A stretch of 41,109 bases of DNA. Source: Planctomycetaceae bacterium. Lineage in GTDB: Bacteria; Planctomycetota; Planctomycetia; Pirellulales; Pirellulaceae. Positions 1 through 8,543 of this stretch are shown here, in pieces. The stretch is from contig PAQH01000069.1 of the NCBI GenBank assembly GCA_002709225.1, positions 1 through 41,109 on the forward strand, in the 5' to 3' direction. The translations under genes were made by a program, and so were the position numbers. The first letter of the stretch is position 1; every line of letters starts with the position of its first letter. The notes under the pieces were generated by a model. It had not been told where the DNA came from. It saw only the letters and a list, made by a program, of their open reading frames with translations, and searched no databases.

Positions 1-2565
1 GACGATATCGCGAGCCAGATTCCAGACCCGTTGGCGCCCGTCCAGCTCGCGGATTTCCCATTCGATCCCCGTCAGATCACAACCGTAATGTGCCTTGGGA
101 AAAACCGCCAATTGAAGCAGGTCTCCCTGCTGCACCTTAAGTTTTCCGAGGTCAACAGAACCACCCCCCACCAGCTGCCCCGCCTGACCGGTTGTTACAT
201 CACCCTGGGCGAGCGCTCGAAAACCGCGCGCCGCCTGGTGATCAAGTGTCCAGAGCACGCTGTCACCGCAATTGTGTTGATCACTGATCCGTCCGGTCAC
301 TTGCACGCGCCCGGCAAAAGGACTGCGCCAGGCAATGGCCGCCGCCGTTTTCTCTCCGGGATGCACCGCGACACTGTGCGCCGGAACCACACCCGGAATT
401 TGAACCGCCTGCTCAGTCGCATTGACCACTAAACTGGGCAGCTCGTGGGCCGTACGCCAAACATGAACGCCCTGGCGGCCACCCAAGTCAACAACAGACT
501 GATCGAGACGACGTGTCTCAATCTGGGCCACAAAAATGTCTAATGCGCGGGCCGTCGCTGTCACTTTACCACCAGCCTGCGACGCGGTAACCAAGGGTTC
601 AAAGGGCATGATACCGATCGCCAGATTGTCAAACTCGTGCGCCGGCTTGTTACCTCCGGGAAACCCATAACTGTCGACAAAAAACTTGTCGATCGTACCA
701 TCCCAGTCAGCGGTAAAGCGAATGTCGCGGAAGGGAACAACCCGCTCAGGCGTCGAAAGTGTTCCACTGTAAATCCGTTGCTGCAAATCCAGCACGACTT
801 GCAAGTTGTACCACTGGCCATATTCAAGAGGCTGGATGATTTTCCAGCGATCACGATCTTTCACCGTAAAGTGGTGACGATTGGCAGACATTTCAACCGC
901 CGCGGAATTGCCAGGGCCGCGACCAAGGTAGAACCGGTAACCTCCATCCCCTTCATTCTCTTTGCCTTCCACGGTGTTGCGGAAATCAATGTTGAAATAG
1001 AGACGGGCCGTTTGACTATCCTTCCGAACAGGAATAACCGCCTTGCCAAAATTAAAGTTGTGGCCCCCCGCGGGCAGATGAATTCCCCTTGTGCCTTTTC
1101 CATAGACATGTTGATACGGACTCTGCGCCGCCGCGGTGACACGCACACCATCATGTCGCGTCCAGGGATTCGCGGGTGCCGCACCCAGTGCCTGAAACTC
1201 GAAACCTCCATCGCCGCGGGAGATTTTGTCGAGGCGCGATTGCAGTGTTGCCTGGCGCGCAGCGAGCTCCTTGACGACCTGCTCGGAGCGCGCGAGCTCT
1301 GCGTCGTACATCGCCTTCTTGTCTTGAGCCTCGGCTTCCGGAATTGCCGGCACCATGTCATAGGGACGTTTTTTCTGCTCACTTCCTGGAAAGGCATAAC
1401 GGGTGCTCTGAAAAATGCCGTAGAGCGCATAATAATCCTGGATCGAAACCGGATCGTACTTGTGGTGGTGGCAACGGGCACACCCCAGGGAAAGCCCCAG
1501 CAGCGACTGGCCGACGGTGTCAATCGTGTCCTGGATCGTCAGGTAATGATAATTCTCGGAATCAAAACCAAACCGCCGTGAAATCGCGATGTAACCCGTT
1601 GCCTTGATCAAGTCACCATATTCTTGACCCGTCGTTCCGCGCGACATGATGTCACCCGCCAACTGCTGTCGTACGAATTGGTCGTAGGGAAGATCTCGAT
1701 TGAAGGCTGCAATCACCCAATTGCGATAGAGGTACGCCTCACGCACCGGGTAGTCACCCGTTTCACCAGCAGTGTCGGCATAACGAGCGACGTCCAGCCA
1801 GTGGCGCCCCCAGCGTTCGCCGTAATGTGGAGAACTCAGCAGACGATCAATGACTTTTGCATACGCCGTCGGCGAATCGTCCGCCAGGAACTGCTCAATA
1901 TCCCCGGGCTGAGGTGGCAATCCTGTCAGATCCAAGGTCACGCGGCGCAATAAAGTCCGTTTCTCCGCGGCTGCCGCAGGCGCAAAACCAGCCGCCTCCA
2001 AAGGGGCCAGCACAAATTGGTCCAGTGGTGTTTTCACCCACTCCGTTCGGCGAACGGTCGGCGGCACCGCATGCTGTAAAGGTTGGAACGACCAGAAGGA
2101 CCGATCGTCGTCACTAATCGAAAACCGACCGCGATCCTGACGAATCTGCGAATCACCCTCGGCGCCGGGCCAAGGCGCGCCTTGTTGCACCCACTCGGTA
2201 AGCGTAGCAATCTCCTCGGGACTCAACTGCTTGTCGGGAGGCATCTTGATATCACTAAGGTAATTCACCACTTCCAGCAATAAACTCTCCGCAGGTTTAC
2301 CTGGCACAATCGCTGGTCCGGAATCGCCACCAGACAACAGCGCTCCCCGCGTGTCGACCCGGAAACCCGACTCCCGCTTGTTGGGGCCATGACAATTCTG
2401 GCAACGGTTGGCCAACAGAGGGCGGATGCGGTTTTCAAAAAACGCCAGTTGGCGCTCTGAAAAGGGCGCTGTCGTTTCTGCGGCCGTTAGCGGGCCAACC
2501 CCTGCAAACATATTCCAGCTGGCCAATACCCAGCCGGCCAATACGATAGGACGCAGCCTCTTCAT
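1..2565 (-). CDS. PSCyt1-DUF1549 planctomycete cytochrome protein, truncated by left window edge
   Basis: The frame is open for 855 codons from an ATG at 2565 to base 1 without a stop, so the C-terminus lies outside the window. Residues 1-29 look like a signal peptide (hydrophobic VLAGWVLASW, then AGVGPLTAAE). A haem-binding CQNCH (C55, C58, H59) with candidate axial Met108 in IKMPPD marks the planctomycete cytochrome c domain. DUF1549 follows (LDLTGLPP, GERWGRHWLDVARYADT), ending in GCARCHHHKYDP. After that comes a charged, coiled-coil-like stretch (residues roughly 400-430), then a beta-rich segment of about 250 residues resembling a concanavalin/LamG-type insert. The DUF1553 half expected in this family is not yet reached at the edge. 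The family is exported and thought to be haem-binding; its substrate and reaction are unknown. Its DUF1501 partner, usual next to such genes, would lie left of the window. Confidence 0.9.
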   Translation of the reverse strand, partial: MKRLRPIVLAGWVLASWNMFAGVGPLTAAETTAPFSERQLAFFENRIRPLLANRCQNCHGPNKRESGFRVDTRGALLSGGDSGPAIVPGKPAESLLLEVVNYLSDIKMPPDKQLSPEEIATLTEWVQQGAPWPGAEGDSQIRQDRGRFSISDDDRSFWSFQPLQHAVPPTVRRTEWVKTPLDQFVLAPLEAAGFAPAAAAEKRTLLRRVTLDLTGLPPQPGDIEQFLADDSPTAYAKVIDRLLSSPHYGERWGRHWLDVARYADTAGETGDYPVREAYLYRNWVIAAFNRDLPYDQFVRQQLAGDIMSRGTTGQEYGDLIKATGYIAISRRFGFDSENYHYLTIQDTIDTVGQSLLGLSLGCARCHHHKYDPVSIQDYYALYGIFQSTRYAFPGSEQKKRPYDMVPAIPEAEAQDKKAMYDAELARSEQVVKELAARQATLQSRLDKISRGDGGFEFQALGAAPANPWTRHDGVRVTAAAQSPYQHVYGKGTRGIHLPAGGHNFNFGKAVIPVRKDSQTARLYFNIDFRNTVEGKENEGDGGYRFYLGRGPGNSAAVEMSANRHHFTVKDRDRWKIIQPLEYGQWYNLQVVLDLQQRIYSGTLSTPERVVPFRDIRFTADWDGTIDKFFVDSYGFPGGNKPAHEFDNLAIGIMPFEPLVTASQAGGKVTATARALDIFVAQIETRRLDQSVVDLGGRQGVHVWRTAHELPSLVVNATEQAVQIPGVVPAHSVAVHPGEKTAAAIAWRSPFAGRVQVTGRISDQHNCGDSVLWTLDHQAARGFRALAQGDVTTGQAGQLVGGGSVDLGKLKVQQGDLLQLAVFPKAHYGCDLTGIEWEIRELDGRQRVWNLARDIV

Positions 2566-2835
2566 AGTGATCGATGCTCTGAAACAATCGCGCGGTGGCT
2601 GGCGGACACATAACTCCAAGCCAAACTGTTAATATACCAGCGTGCCGCTGGTGCCACAGGGTAAAAACACGTCCGCATTGGAACCACCGCGATACATGCC
2701 GATCGGCACTCCGGCAGACGGGCAGCTGCGCGGCGCGCTGACTACGTTCCGTCTGTAAATAAGCCGGTTGGTAGCTCGTGTTTTCCTGACTCTCGACAAA
2801 CACCGCTACCGCTACCCGCAGAAAGGACTTTCTCC

Positions 2836-3903
2836 ATGCCGACGATCGCGATCCGAGAAACTGGACGTCTGGATGAACGGGAATCGGCTTTCCCCCAGGC
2901 GGCCCAACTACCCAACGGTGATCTCATCTGCAGTTTCAGCGTCGGTGGCGCCGCGCATGTCAGCGGGGGAAGTGACTGGGCCCGATCGACCGATGGAGGT
3001 CGGACCTGGCACTTGGCAGGAACGGTGTTGCCGATGGACCCAGAACACGGCTGGGCCAATGCGCTAAAAACGAGTTACGACTCCGACAGCAACACACTCT
3101 ACGCCTATGGATCTCGGATCACCAGTGACACAGAAAACGCGTTTGGTGAGCGAGCCACCACGGCAATTTACTGCCGTTCCGAGGACGAGGGTCACACGTG
3201 GTCACCGGCCGTCGAAGTCCCCTTTGGCGCCGATTGCCCGTTGGAAGTTTCCCATGGCATTTTGCCACTGGGCAATGGGCGTCTGCTGGCCCCGGCAGCG
3301 ACGCTTCCGGCTAGTGACCGCCTGGGCGAACAGGTCCTGGTTGCGATTTCCGATGACGGTGGCCAATCGTGGCCACAGACCAGCGTCGTGTTGGAAGATC
3401 GCCAGCAACAGCGGGTTTTCTTTGAACAAAAACTGGCACATCTGGGGGACGGCCGCGTGTTAGCCACCGCCTGGACGGCGGCCCGCCCAGACTACATCGA
3501 TGAACCGAATTCGTTCGCCATTTCCAACGATCGCGGGACCAGCTGGGGACCCGTTCAGAGCACCGGGATTCAAGGCCAGACGATGACGCCGATTCCGCTC
3601 GGCGATGACCGCTTGCTGGTCCTCTACAACCGCCGTTACGGAGACCAGGCAATTGTTATGTGCCTGGTGACCATGACCGACGACTCCTGGACGGTGCACT
3701 ACGAGGGAATCCTCTATGATGCGCAGACACAACACCAACGCCAGGCTTCAGAAAACTGGCAGACTGAAGAACTGGCGGCTTTTCAATTTGGATTTCCAAC
3801 CGCCGTAGTCCTGGCAGATGGCAACGTGCTCGCCACCCACTGGTCGGTAGAAGACGGCCGCTGCGGAATTCGTTGGACCCGGCTGTCCATCGACTGGAAT
3901 TGA
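2836..3903 (+). CDS. Sialidase/BNR-repeat family beta-propeller protein
   Basis: A 355-residue protein with four Asp-box (BNR) motifs of the S-x-D-x-G-x-x-W type: STDGGRTW (51-58), SEDEGHTW (115-122), SDDGGQSW (172-179) and SNDRGTSW (230-237). These are the hallmark of six-bladed sialidase-fold propellers. The family includes exo-sialidases, but many planctomycete members have no proven sialidase activity. I see no signal peptide, which suggests a cytoplasmic protein and is unusual for a glycan hydrolase. The ATG at 2836 is preceded by a Shine-Dalgarno-like GAAAGGAC about 8 nt upstream. It is a single plus-strand gene flanked by minus-strand genes on both sides, so it has its own transcript. 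Function as a hydrolase on sialic-acid-like or other sugars is inference from the fold. Confidence 0.85.
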   Translation: MPTIAIRETGRLDERESAFPQAAQLPNGDLICSFSVGGAAHVSGGSDWARSTDGGRTWHLAGTVLPMDPEHGWANALKTSYDSDSNTLYAYGSRITSDTENAFGERATTAIYCRSEDEGHTWSPAVEVPFGADCPLEVSHGILPLGNGRLLAPAATLPASDRLGEQVLVAISDDGGQSWPQTSVVLEDRQQQRVFFEQKLAHLGDGRVLATAWTAARPDYIDEPNSFAISNDRGTSWGPVQSTGIQGQTMTPIPLGDDRLLVLYNRRYGDQAIVMCLVTMTDDSWTVHYEGILYDAQTQHQRQASENWQTEELAAFQFGFPTAVVLADGNVLATHWSVEDGRCGIRWTRLSIDWN

Positions 3904-3946
3904 CTCTGTCGACAGTCACCCAACGAGCCAGCTTGAAACAATTTCC

Positions 3947-4864
3947 CTACTCAGCAATCGGCAAATGGTAGAGATCGTGCCGGCCCGACCGTTCACTGAC
4001 CAGGACGATTGAGTCGCCGGCCGGGTGCCAGGTCGCGTAGTCATCGCGTTCTGGATGATTCGTGATCCGCCGCAGGTGCGACCCGTCAGCGCGCATCGTG
4101 TAGATCTCGTAGTTCCCATCCCGGTTACTGGTGAACACGATCCGTCTGCCATCGGGAGAATAGCGGGGCCGCAAGTCCTGGAACGGACTGTGTGTCAATT
4201 GCTTGATGTTCTCGCCATCGGCGTCCATCGTGTAGATTTCAAAGTTGCCATCGCGCGTTGATCCGAACAAGATTTGTTTTCCATCCGGTGAAAACATGGG
4301 CCAGTTGTCGATCCCCACATGATCTGTCAGTCTGCGACGATTTTGGGCTTGGATATCGACCGAAAACAAACTTTGTTTACCCTGCTCCGCAAATGAATAG
4401 ACCACCCGCTTGCCATCGGGTGAAAATGTGGGGCTACGGTAACCGGCGAATCCGGGCGCCGGTGGGATCGCAGCATCTTGGTTCTTCCGTCGATCTCGTA
4501 TGACCAGGGCCAAACTGAGGGCTCCACGTGTTTGTACAAAGGCACAGTAGCGACCATCAGCCGAAAACGCGGGTTCCATTTCAGGTGCTTTGGCATCGGA
4601 GTGTAACGCCTCGACGCGGCCGTCGGACAACCTCATCTGCTGGATCTGGAACAAAACCGGTTTGACGAAATCGACGTAGACCAACTCGGTCTCATCAATG
4701 AACACCGGACTGAACTTTCCCCGACCGTCAGTGGTCAGGCGCTTCGGTTCAGCCGCGGTCAGAGAAGTGCTCAGCATACCGACCAGTAGGGCCAGCCAGC
4801 AGCCAGTAATCCGGGACCCAGTAATCCGCGAGGCAGTAATCCACCACGCCGAGCTGGCCGACAT
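3947..4864 (-). CDS. TolB-like PD40-repeat beta-propeller, exported
   Basis: A 305-residue protein with repeated PD40 (WD40-like) strands: SPTFSPDGKRVVY, WPMFSPDGKQILF, RPRYSPDGRRIVF and WHPAGDSIVL. Each is followed by an S-x-R-x-G-x-x-[DE]-I/L-Y motif (STRDGNFEIYTM, TSNRDGNYEIYTM, SERSGRHDLYHL), as in TolB C-terminal domains. The N-terminus up to TSLTAAE is a signal peptide, so it should be periplasmic. I chose the ATG at 4864 because GGAG lies about 9 nt upstream. A GTG at 4924 would overlap the preceding DUF1501 gene by 29 nt and add 20 residues before the signal. It follows DUF1501 (stop at 4896) by 31 bp, suggesting co-transcription. No Pal or TolA partners are nearby, so a true Tol role is unlikely; a sensing or scaffold role is possible. 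The signal region contains a 15-bp triplicate, listed separately. Confidence 0.87.
   Translation of the reverse strand: MSASSAWWITASRITGSRITGCWLALLVGMLSTSLTAAEPKRLTTDGRGKFSPVFIDETELVYVDFVKPVLFQIQQMRLSDGRVEALHSDAKAPEMEPAFSADGRYCAFVQTRGALSLALVIRDRRKNQDAAIPPAPGFAGYRSPTFSPDGKRVVYSFAEQGKQSLFSVDIQAQNRRRLTDHVGIDNWPMFSPDGKQILFGSTRDGNFEIYTMDADGENIKQLTHSPFQDLRPRYSPDGRRIVFTSNRDGNYEIYTMRADGSHLRRITNHPERDDYATWHPAGDSIVLVSERSGRHDLYHLPIAE
4804..4848. repeat. 15-bp tandem triplicate inside a signal-peptide coding region
   Basis: Three units starting CAGTAATCC at 4804, 4819 and 4834 repeat with an exact 15-bp period. The units diverge in their last 5-6 bases. Because 15 is a multiple of three, the TolB-like gene stays in frame and gains repeated five-residue units (ITASR/ITGSR/ITG) just before its hydrophobic signal core. 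This looks like slipped-strand expansion. Confidence 0.75.
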
Positions 4865-4895
4865 CCGCCCGTTCTCCAGTCGCCAGAGGGGGGAC

Positions 4896-6233
4896 TTAGA
4901 GCAGTCCATCGATGACCTTTCCACCGCTGAGCACGTTTATTTCCGCGCGGTCCTGGGAACTTATTCCTGCCAGCTCGGCAATCGTGGTACCCACCATGAG
5001 AGGTGAAATGGGATCGGTCTTGGGATGTTCGCCGAGACGATCACTCTCACCAATCACCCGGCCCGGTTCAATTCCTGCGCCCGCCCATAGTGAAAAATAG
5101 CAGGGGGGCCAATGGTCACGGGCCGCGCGGTTGTTGATCTTGGGAGTGCGGCCAAATTCGCCCATACAGACAACGAGCGTATCTTCCAGCAGGCCCCGCA
5201 CGTGCATGTCGTCCAAGAATGCAGAAAAAGCGCGATCAAAAATCGGACAATGCAAATCCTGTAAGAATTCAAAGTTGTAGATGTGCGTATCCCAGCCGAA
5301 TTCAAACCCGGGGGTAATCGCTTCTACATGGCGACTGTAGTTCAATTGAATGTAGGGCACTTGCGCCTCAACCAGGCGCCGCGCCAGCAGCGAACTTTGC
5401 CCGAACACGCTTTGTCCATACCGCTCGCGGGTCTGACGACTCTCCCGAGTCAAATCAAACGCTTGTCGCGATCGTGGATCCATCAACAGCTTGTATGCCG
5501 ATTGATATGTTTGATTCCAACGATCAAAACCGGACAACGCGAGCGTGCGGGGAACCGCATCCAGCTGCCGAGAGAGCCGCCGGCGGTCGTCAATCCGGTT
5601 GGGGACGAGGCCATCGAGCAACTGGAGCGCTGGAATTTCCACCTCTCCCAATTCCGAGGCACCAGCCAAGAACGGATCGTACAGTTGACCCAAGGTTCCG
5701 CCACCGTACCCTTCGATCCGCCGCGCCCCGTCCATCACCGTACCGCGAGCAATCGAAATAAACGGGGGCAGATTTCCGACGCGCCCACGGTGGCGGGCCA
5801 CGATGGAACCAAAGTTCGGCTGGACCGGTTTAGGATTCTCCTCAAATCCCGTCAGCGCGACGGTGCCGGCATCGGGATGGCCCGGCGCCGTGGTGACATG
5901 GCTGCGAATCAAGGTGTAAAGATGGCTGCGCTGCGCGACCTGTGGGATCAACTCGCTGAAATGAACGCCCGGGGTGCGTGTTGAAATGACACCGAAAGGA
6001 CCCCGGTATTCGGCTGGCGCGGCGGGCTTGGGATCACACGTATCCAAATGGCTGGGCGCGCCCCAAAGGAAAACAAACACGACCGACTTGGCACGGGCCG
6101 TGGCAGCTGCCAAAGCCGGCTCCACGGAGCTTCCCATTCCCAGCGCGAGCGGTAGCGATGAACCCAACCGCAAGAACGAGCGGCGCGAAACACCACTGCA
6201 AGTGCGCGCTTGAAAACTGCCCACATCAAACAT
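4896..6233 (-). CDS. DUF1501 protein, Tat-exported
   Basis: A 445-residue protein of the DUF1501 family, which belongs to the alkaline phosphatase/sulfatase superfamily. A twin-arginine signal SRRSFLRLG (R17, R18) is followed by a hydrophobic stretch ending around VEPALAAA, so it should be folded in the cytoplasm and exported by Tat. Family landmarks are FVFLWGAPSHLDTCDPKP near the N-terminus, RSHVTTAPGHPDAG, FGWDTH, and LVVCMGEFGRTPKINNRAARDHWPPCYF near the C-terminus. The start ATG at 6233 has GGGAG about 8 nt upstream. Downstream, 31 bp separate it from the TolB-like gene. DUF1501 genes usually sit beside a DUF1553 cytochrome-type gene; here the nearest one (1-2565) is separated by a plus-strand sialidase gene, so the pair is split or the partner is elsewhere. 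The biochemical role is unknown. Confidence 0.93.
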   Translation of the reverse strand: MFDVGSFQARTCSGVSRRSFLRLGSSLPLALGMGSSVEPALAAATARAKSVVFVFLWGAPSHLDTCDPKPAAPAEYRGPFGVISTRTPGVHFSELIPQVAQRSHLYTLIRSHVTTAPGHPDAGTVALTGFEENPKPVQPNFGSIVARHRGRVGNLPPFISIARGTVMDGARRIEGYGGGTLGQLYDPFLAGASELGEVEIPALQLLDGLVPNRIDDRRRLSRQLDAVPRTLALSGFDRWNQTYQSAYKLLMDPRSRQAFDLTRESRQTRERYGQSVFGQSSLLARRLVEAQVPYIQLNYSRHVEAITPGFEFGWDTHIYNFEFLQDLHCPIFDRAFSAFLDDMHVRGLLEDTLVVCMGEFGRTPKINNRAARDHWPPCYFSLWAGAGIEPGRVIGESDRLGEHPKTDPISPLMVGTTIAELAGISSQDRAEINVLSGGKVIDGLL

Positions 6234-6319
6234 CCAAGAACTCCCGATGGCATCGCCGGCGGCAGAGGATCACTTGTTTCATCGTACCACGACTTCCGGA
6301 GCCATGACAACGCAGACGA

Positions 6320-6802
6320 TTACCGGCGCGTTGTGGAGGAAAACTCGTCCCTCGGGGAGTCGCCAGGCGCTAAATTTGCCGGGAAGTCCGCGACCCAATG
6401 GCGAATTTCGTCGCGGACGCGACGATAGCAGGACAGCCGCGCTTCCTCATCCGCTGCCTGCTCGGCCAACCGAGGCGGGTCCTCAAAGCCGTGGTGCACC
6501 ACGCGCGGGGTACCGGTCCACACCGGGCAATGCTCATGGGCATGGCCGCACAAAGTCACCACTAGATCCAAGGCGATTGGTCCCAGATCGTCGACGGTCT
6601 GGGACCGCTGTCCGGAAATGTCTACACCCGCCTCCTCCATGACCCGGACCGCTCGAGGATTCAAACCGTGCTTTTCAATGCCCGCCGAATACGCTTCGAT
6701 CTGGTCGGCCTTGAGCGCCCGCGCCCAGCCCTCCGCCATCTGGCTACGGCAGGAATTTCCGGTACACAGGAAAAGCACTCTCAGGCGATCCGGCGCGGTC
6801 AT
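6320..6802 (-). CDS. arsC: Arsenate reductase, low-molecular-weight phosphatase (thioredoxin-linked) type
   Basis: A 160-residue cytoplasmic protein with the P-loop CTGNSCRS (C13-S20), the redox pair C85 and C92 in TLCGHAHEHCP, and the general-acid Asp in FEDPP (about 108). The spacing of the three cysteines matches the thioredoxin-coupled arsenate reductases of the Staphylococcus pI258 type. These reduce arsenate to arsenite using a Cys relay and share the fold of low-molecular-weight tyrosine phosphatases. The C-terminus carries the family-typical YRRVRDEI segment. It lies 86 bp upstream of the DUF1501 gene and 61 bp after the sulfatase stop, all on the minus strand. No arsenite pump or ArsR-like regulator is present in the window, so it is a solitary reductase here. 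A protein-tyrosine phosphatase activity is less likely, given the full Cys triad. Confidence 0.88.
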   Translation of the reverse strand: MTAPDRLRVLFLCTGNSCRSQMAEGWARALKADQIEAYSAGIEKHGLNPRAVRVMEEAGVDISGQRSQTVDDLGPIALDLVVTLCGHAHEHCPVWTGTPRVVHHGFEDPPRLAEQAADEEARLSCYRRVRDEIRHWVADFPANLAPGDSPRDEFSSTTRR

Positions 6803-6863
6803 TACACGGTTCCCATTTCAATCCAGTCTTCGCAACCAAAGCAACATCGCCGCCAGTCGCGGT

Positions 6864-8381
6864 CTAGTTGGCAGGGGTTTTTTTCCGCACTGCGCCGGGA
6901 AACTTCCAGCGTGGTGTCGATATGTCCGCTCCATCCATCAAACGAACCAGCTTCGCTACACGTTGCGGGTACGCTGCCGCCACGTCGGATTGCTCCCCGA
7001 GATCATTTTTCAAGTCGTAGAGTCGAACGGCCGAGCGAATAGGTTGCTGGACCGCTTTCCAGCGACCACGGCGCAGCGCCCGCGCGCCCCGTCGTTCGTA
7101 AAATGCCCAATACAAAAAATCATGCTGTCTCTGCGCTGTGGCGTCACCTGACAGTGTGGGCGCAAAAGAGATGCCGTCAATGTCATCTGGAACATGCGCT
7201 CGGCTATCCGCCAAAGCAGCCAACGTCGGCATGATATCTTGAAAGCCACCGACAAAATCGCTGGTCACGCCAGCGGGTGTTTTTCCAGGCCAACGCACGA
7301 TCATGGGAACTCGGATACCACCTTCTGTCAGGTCGCGCTTGATGCCACGCAGAGGACCATTGGAATTCTGAAAATCAGGATCGTTTCCCCCTTCACGATG
7401 GGGACCATTATCGGTAGTAAAAAAGACGACGGTATTGTCCGCAATGCCATGACGTTCCAGTCGCGCCAGCAATTGCCCCACATCGGAGTCCATCCGGGTA
7501 ATCATCGCGGCGTGTCCTTTTTGAGGTTCCGGCCAGGCGCGGTCACCGTAAATCCCGTAGTCCGGGACCTCCATGCCTTTGGCGCGGGCTTCGTTATTGG
7601 CATGAGGAATGGTCAATGACCAATACAAAAAAAACGGCTGATCGTGGTGTCGGTCGACAAATTCAAGGGCTTCACGGGTAATCAAATCATGACTGTAGTC
7701 GACTTTTTTCGACGCTACCCCTTGGCCGAATTTGCCCTCGCGGGGAACCACGTTGTTGAGCGGCACACGCGACTCGTTCCGCACCAGAAAACTGGGGTAG
7801 TAATTGTGGGCATGGTGCTGATCCAGGTAGCCAAAAAACTGATCGAACCCTTGCCGTGTAGGCAAACCACTGGACCCTTCATGTCCCAAGCCCCATTTAC
7901 CGATCAGTGCAGTTGCGTAGCCAGCTGGCTTGAGAACCTCGGCGACCGTGACATCGGACGGTCTCAAATTATCTTTTCCATTTCCCCGAATAAACGCATG
8001 CCCGGTATGATATCCGGTCATTAATACGCAGCGCGATGGTGCGCACACTGTGGAGCCGGCATAAAAATCGGTAAATCGGATTCCTTGGCGCGCCAAACGA
8101 TCAATTTGCGGCGTCTGAATGCGACGCTGTCCGAAACAACCCAGGTCACCGTAACCCAAATCGTCGGCCATTATGAAAATGAAATTGGGTGGGGCGGCGC
8201 GCACCACGGGTAGCGGGCCAGCCAGCAATAACAAACAGAGGAGGGCGTAACGGGGCAACTGCACGCTCCGCTCGCGGCGCGGCGCGGTACGGGTAGCGGC
8301 GCGCGGCCTCGCTGTCAGTATTTCGCGGGCCAACAGCACCTGCGCACACGGTGTGAATCTGGGTCGCAATGAAATCATCAT
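6864..8381 (-). CDS. Formylglycine-dependent sulfatase (arylsulfatase family S1)
   Basis: A protein of 505 residues from the ATG at 8381. The sulfatase signature CAPSRCVLMTG holds the cysteine (C113) that is converted to formylglycine by a maturation enzyme. The metal-binding Asp pair is in FIMADDLGYGDLG (D73, D74), and further landmarks are GKWGLGHEG, PFFLYWSLTIPHAN and FTTDNGPHREGG. A signal-peptide core LPRYALLCLLLLAGPLPVVRAAP sits about 40 residues in, behind an Arg-rich leader. The start is therefore uncertain: ATG at 8381 has GGGAG upstream, while GTG at 8264 would put the signal core at the very N-terminus. Exported sulfatases of this kind remove sulfate esters from algal or animal polysaccharides and are expanded in marine planctomycetes. 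It is preceded by a hairpin at 8416-8452 and followed 61 bp later by arsC. Confidence 0.93.
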   Translation of the reverse strand: MMISLRPRFTPCAQVLLAREILTARPRAATRTAPRRERSVQLPRYALLCLLLLAGPLPVVRAAPPNFIFIMADDLGYGDLGCFGQRRIQTPQIDRLARQGIRFTDFYAGSTVCAPSRCVLMTGYHTGHAFIRGNGKDNLRPSDVTVAEVLKPAGYATALIGKWGLGHEGSSGLPTRQGFDQFFGYLDQHHAHNYYPSFLVRNESRVPLNNVVPREGKFGQGVASKKVDYSHDLITREALEFVDRHHDQPFFLYWSLTIPHANNEARAKGMEVPDYGIYGDRAWPEPQKGHAAMITRMDSDVGQLLARLERHGIADNTVVFFTTDNGPHREGGNDPDFQNSNGPLRGIKRDLTEGGIRVPMIVRWPGKTPAGVTSDFVGGFQDIMPTLAALADSRAHVPDDIDGISFAPTLSGDATAQRQHDFLYWAFYERRGARALRRGRWKAVQQPIRSAVRLYDLKNDLGEQSDVAAAYPQRVAKLVRLMDGADISTPRWKFPGAVRKKTPAN

Positions 8382-8415
8382 GCCACTCACTCCCGTCCTC
8401 TGGTATCGGGACGGC

Positions 8416-8452
8416 AACGACCCATCTGCGCAGTGAACGCAGATGGGTTGTT
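8416..8452 (-). terminator. Strong hairpin between propeller operon and sulfatase
   Basis: AACGACCCATCTGCG (8416-8430) pairs with CGCAGATGGGTTGTT (8438-8452) in a 15-bp stem with one G-T pair and a 7-nt loop. It lies 92 nt past the stop of the minus-strand gene 8544-10154 and 35 nt before the sulfatase start. No T-run follows on either strand, so it is either a non-canonical terminator of the upstream operon or a leader structure of the sulfatase mRNA. Confidence 0.5.
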
Positions 8453-8543
8453 ACGCGGGGCTTGTAGTATCCGGACGGTTCGAACCGAGGTCAATTCCCC
8501 AAGTCCGTGCCGGTACAAGAGATGGATCGCGCCGTACGGCCGA

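Noticed and set aside
637..1581. Long plus-strand open frame of 314 codons opposite the cytochrome-domain gene
   Set aside because: It has no recognisable domain and lies antisense to a well supported continuous coding frame. Long antisense frames are common in GC-rich coding DNA.
1..2565. Frameshifts in the left-end gene, suggested by the short open frames in other phases
   Set aside because: Reading the minus frame codon by codon from 2565 to 1 shows no stop and intact motifs throughout.
2637..2651. CCAGCG-TGC-CGCTGG hairpin upstream of the left-end gene
   Set aside because: The stem is only 6 bp, has no T-run and is not placed at a gene end; likely chance.
3903..3947. CTGTCGACAG palindrome between convergent genes as a terminator
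   Set aside because: It is a 10-bp palindrome with no loop and no T-run, so it would not form a useful hairpin.
5283..5984. Plus-strand open frame of 233 codons opposite a DUF1501 gene
   Set aside because: It is antisense to a gene with clear Tat and DUF1501 motifs and has no domain of its own.
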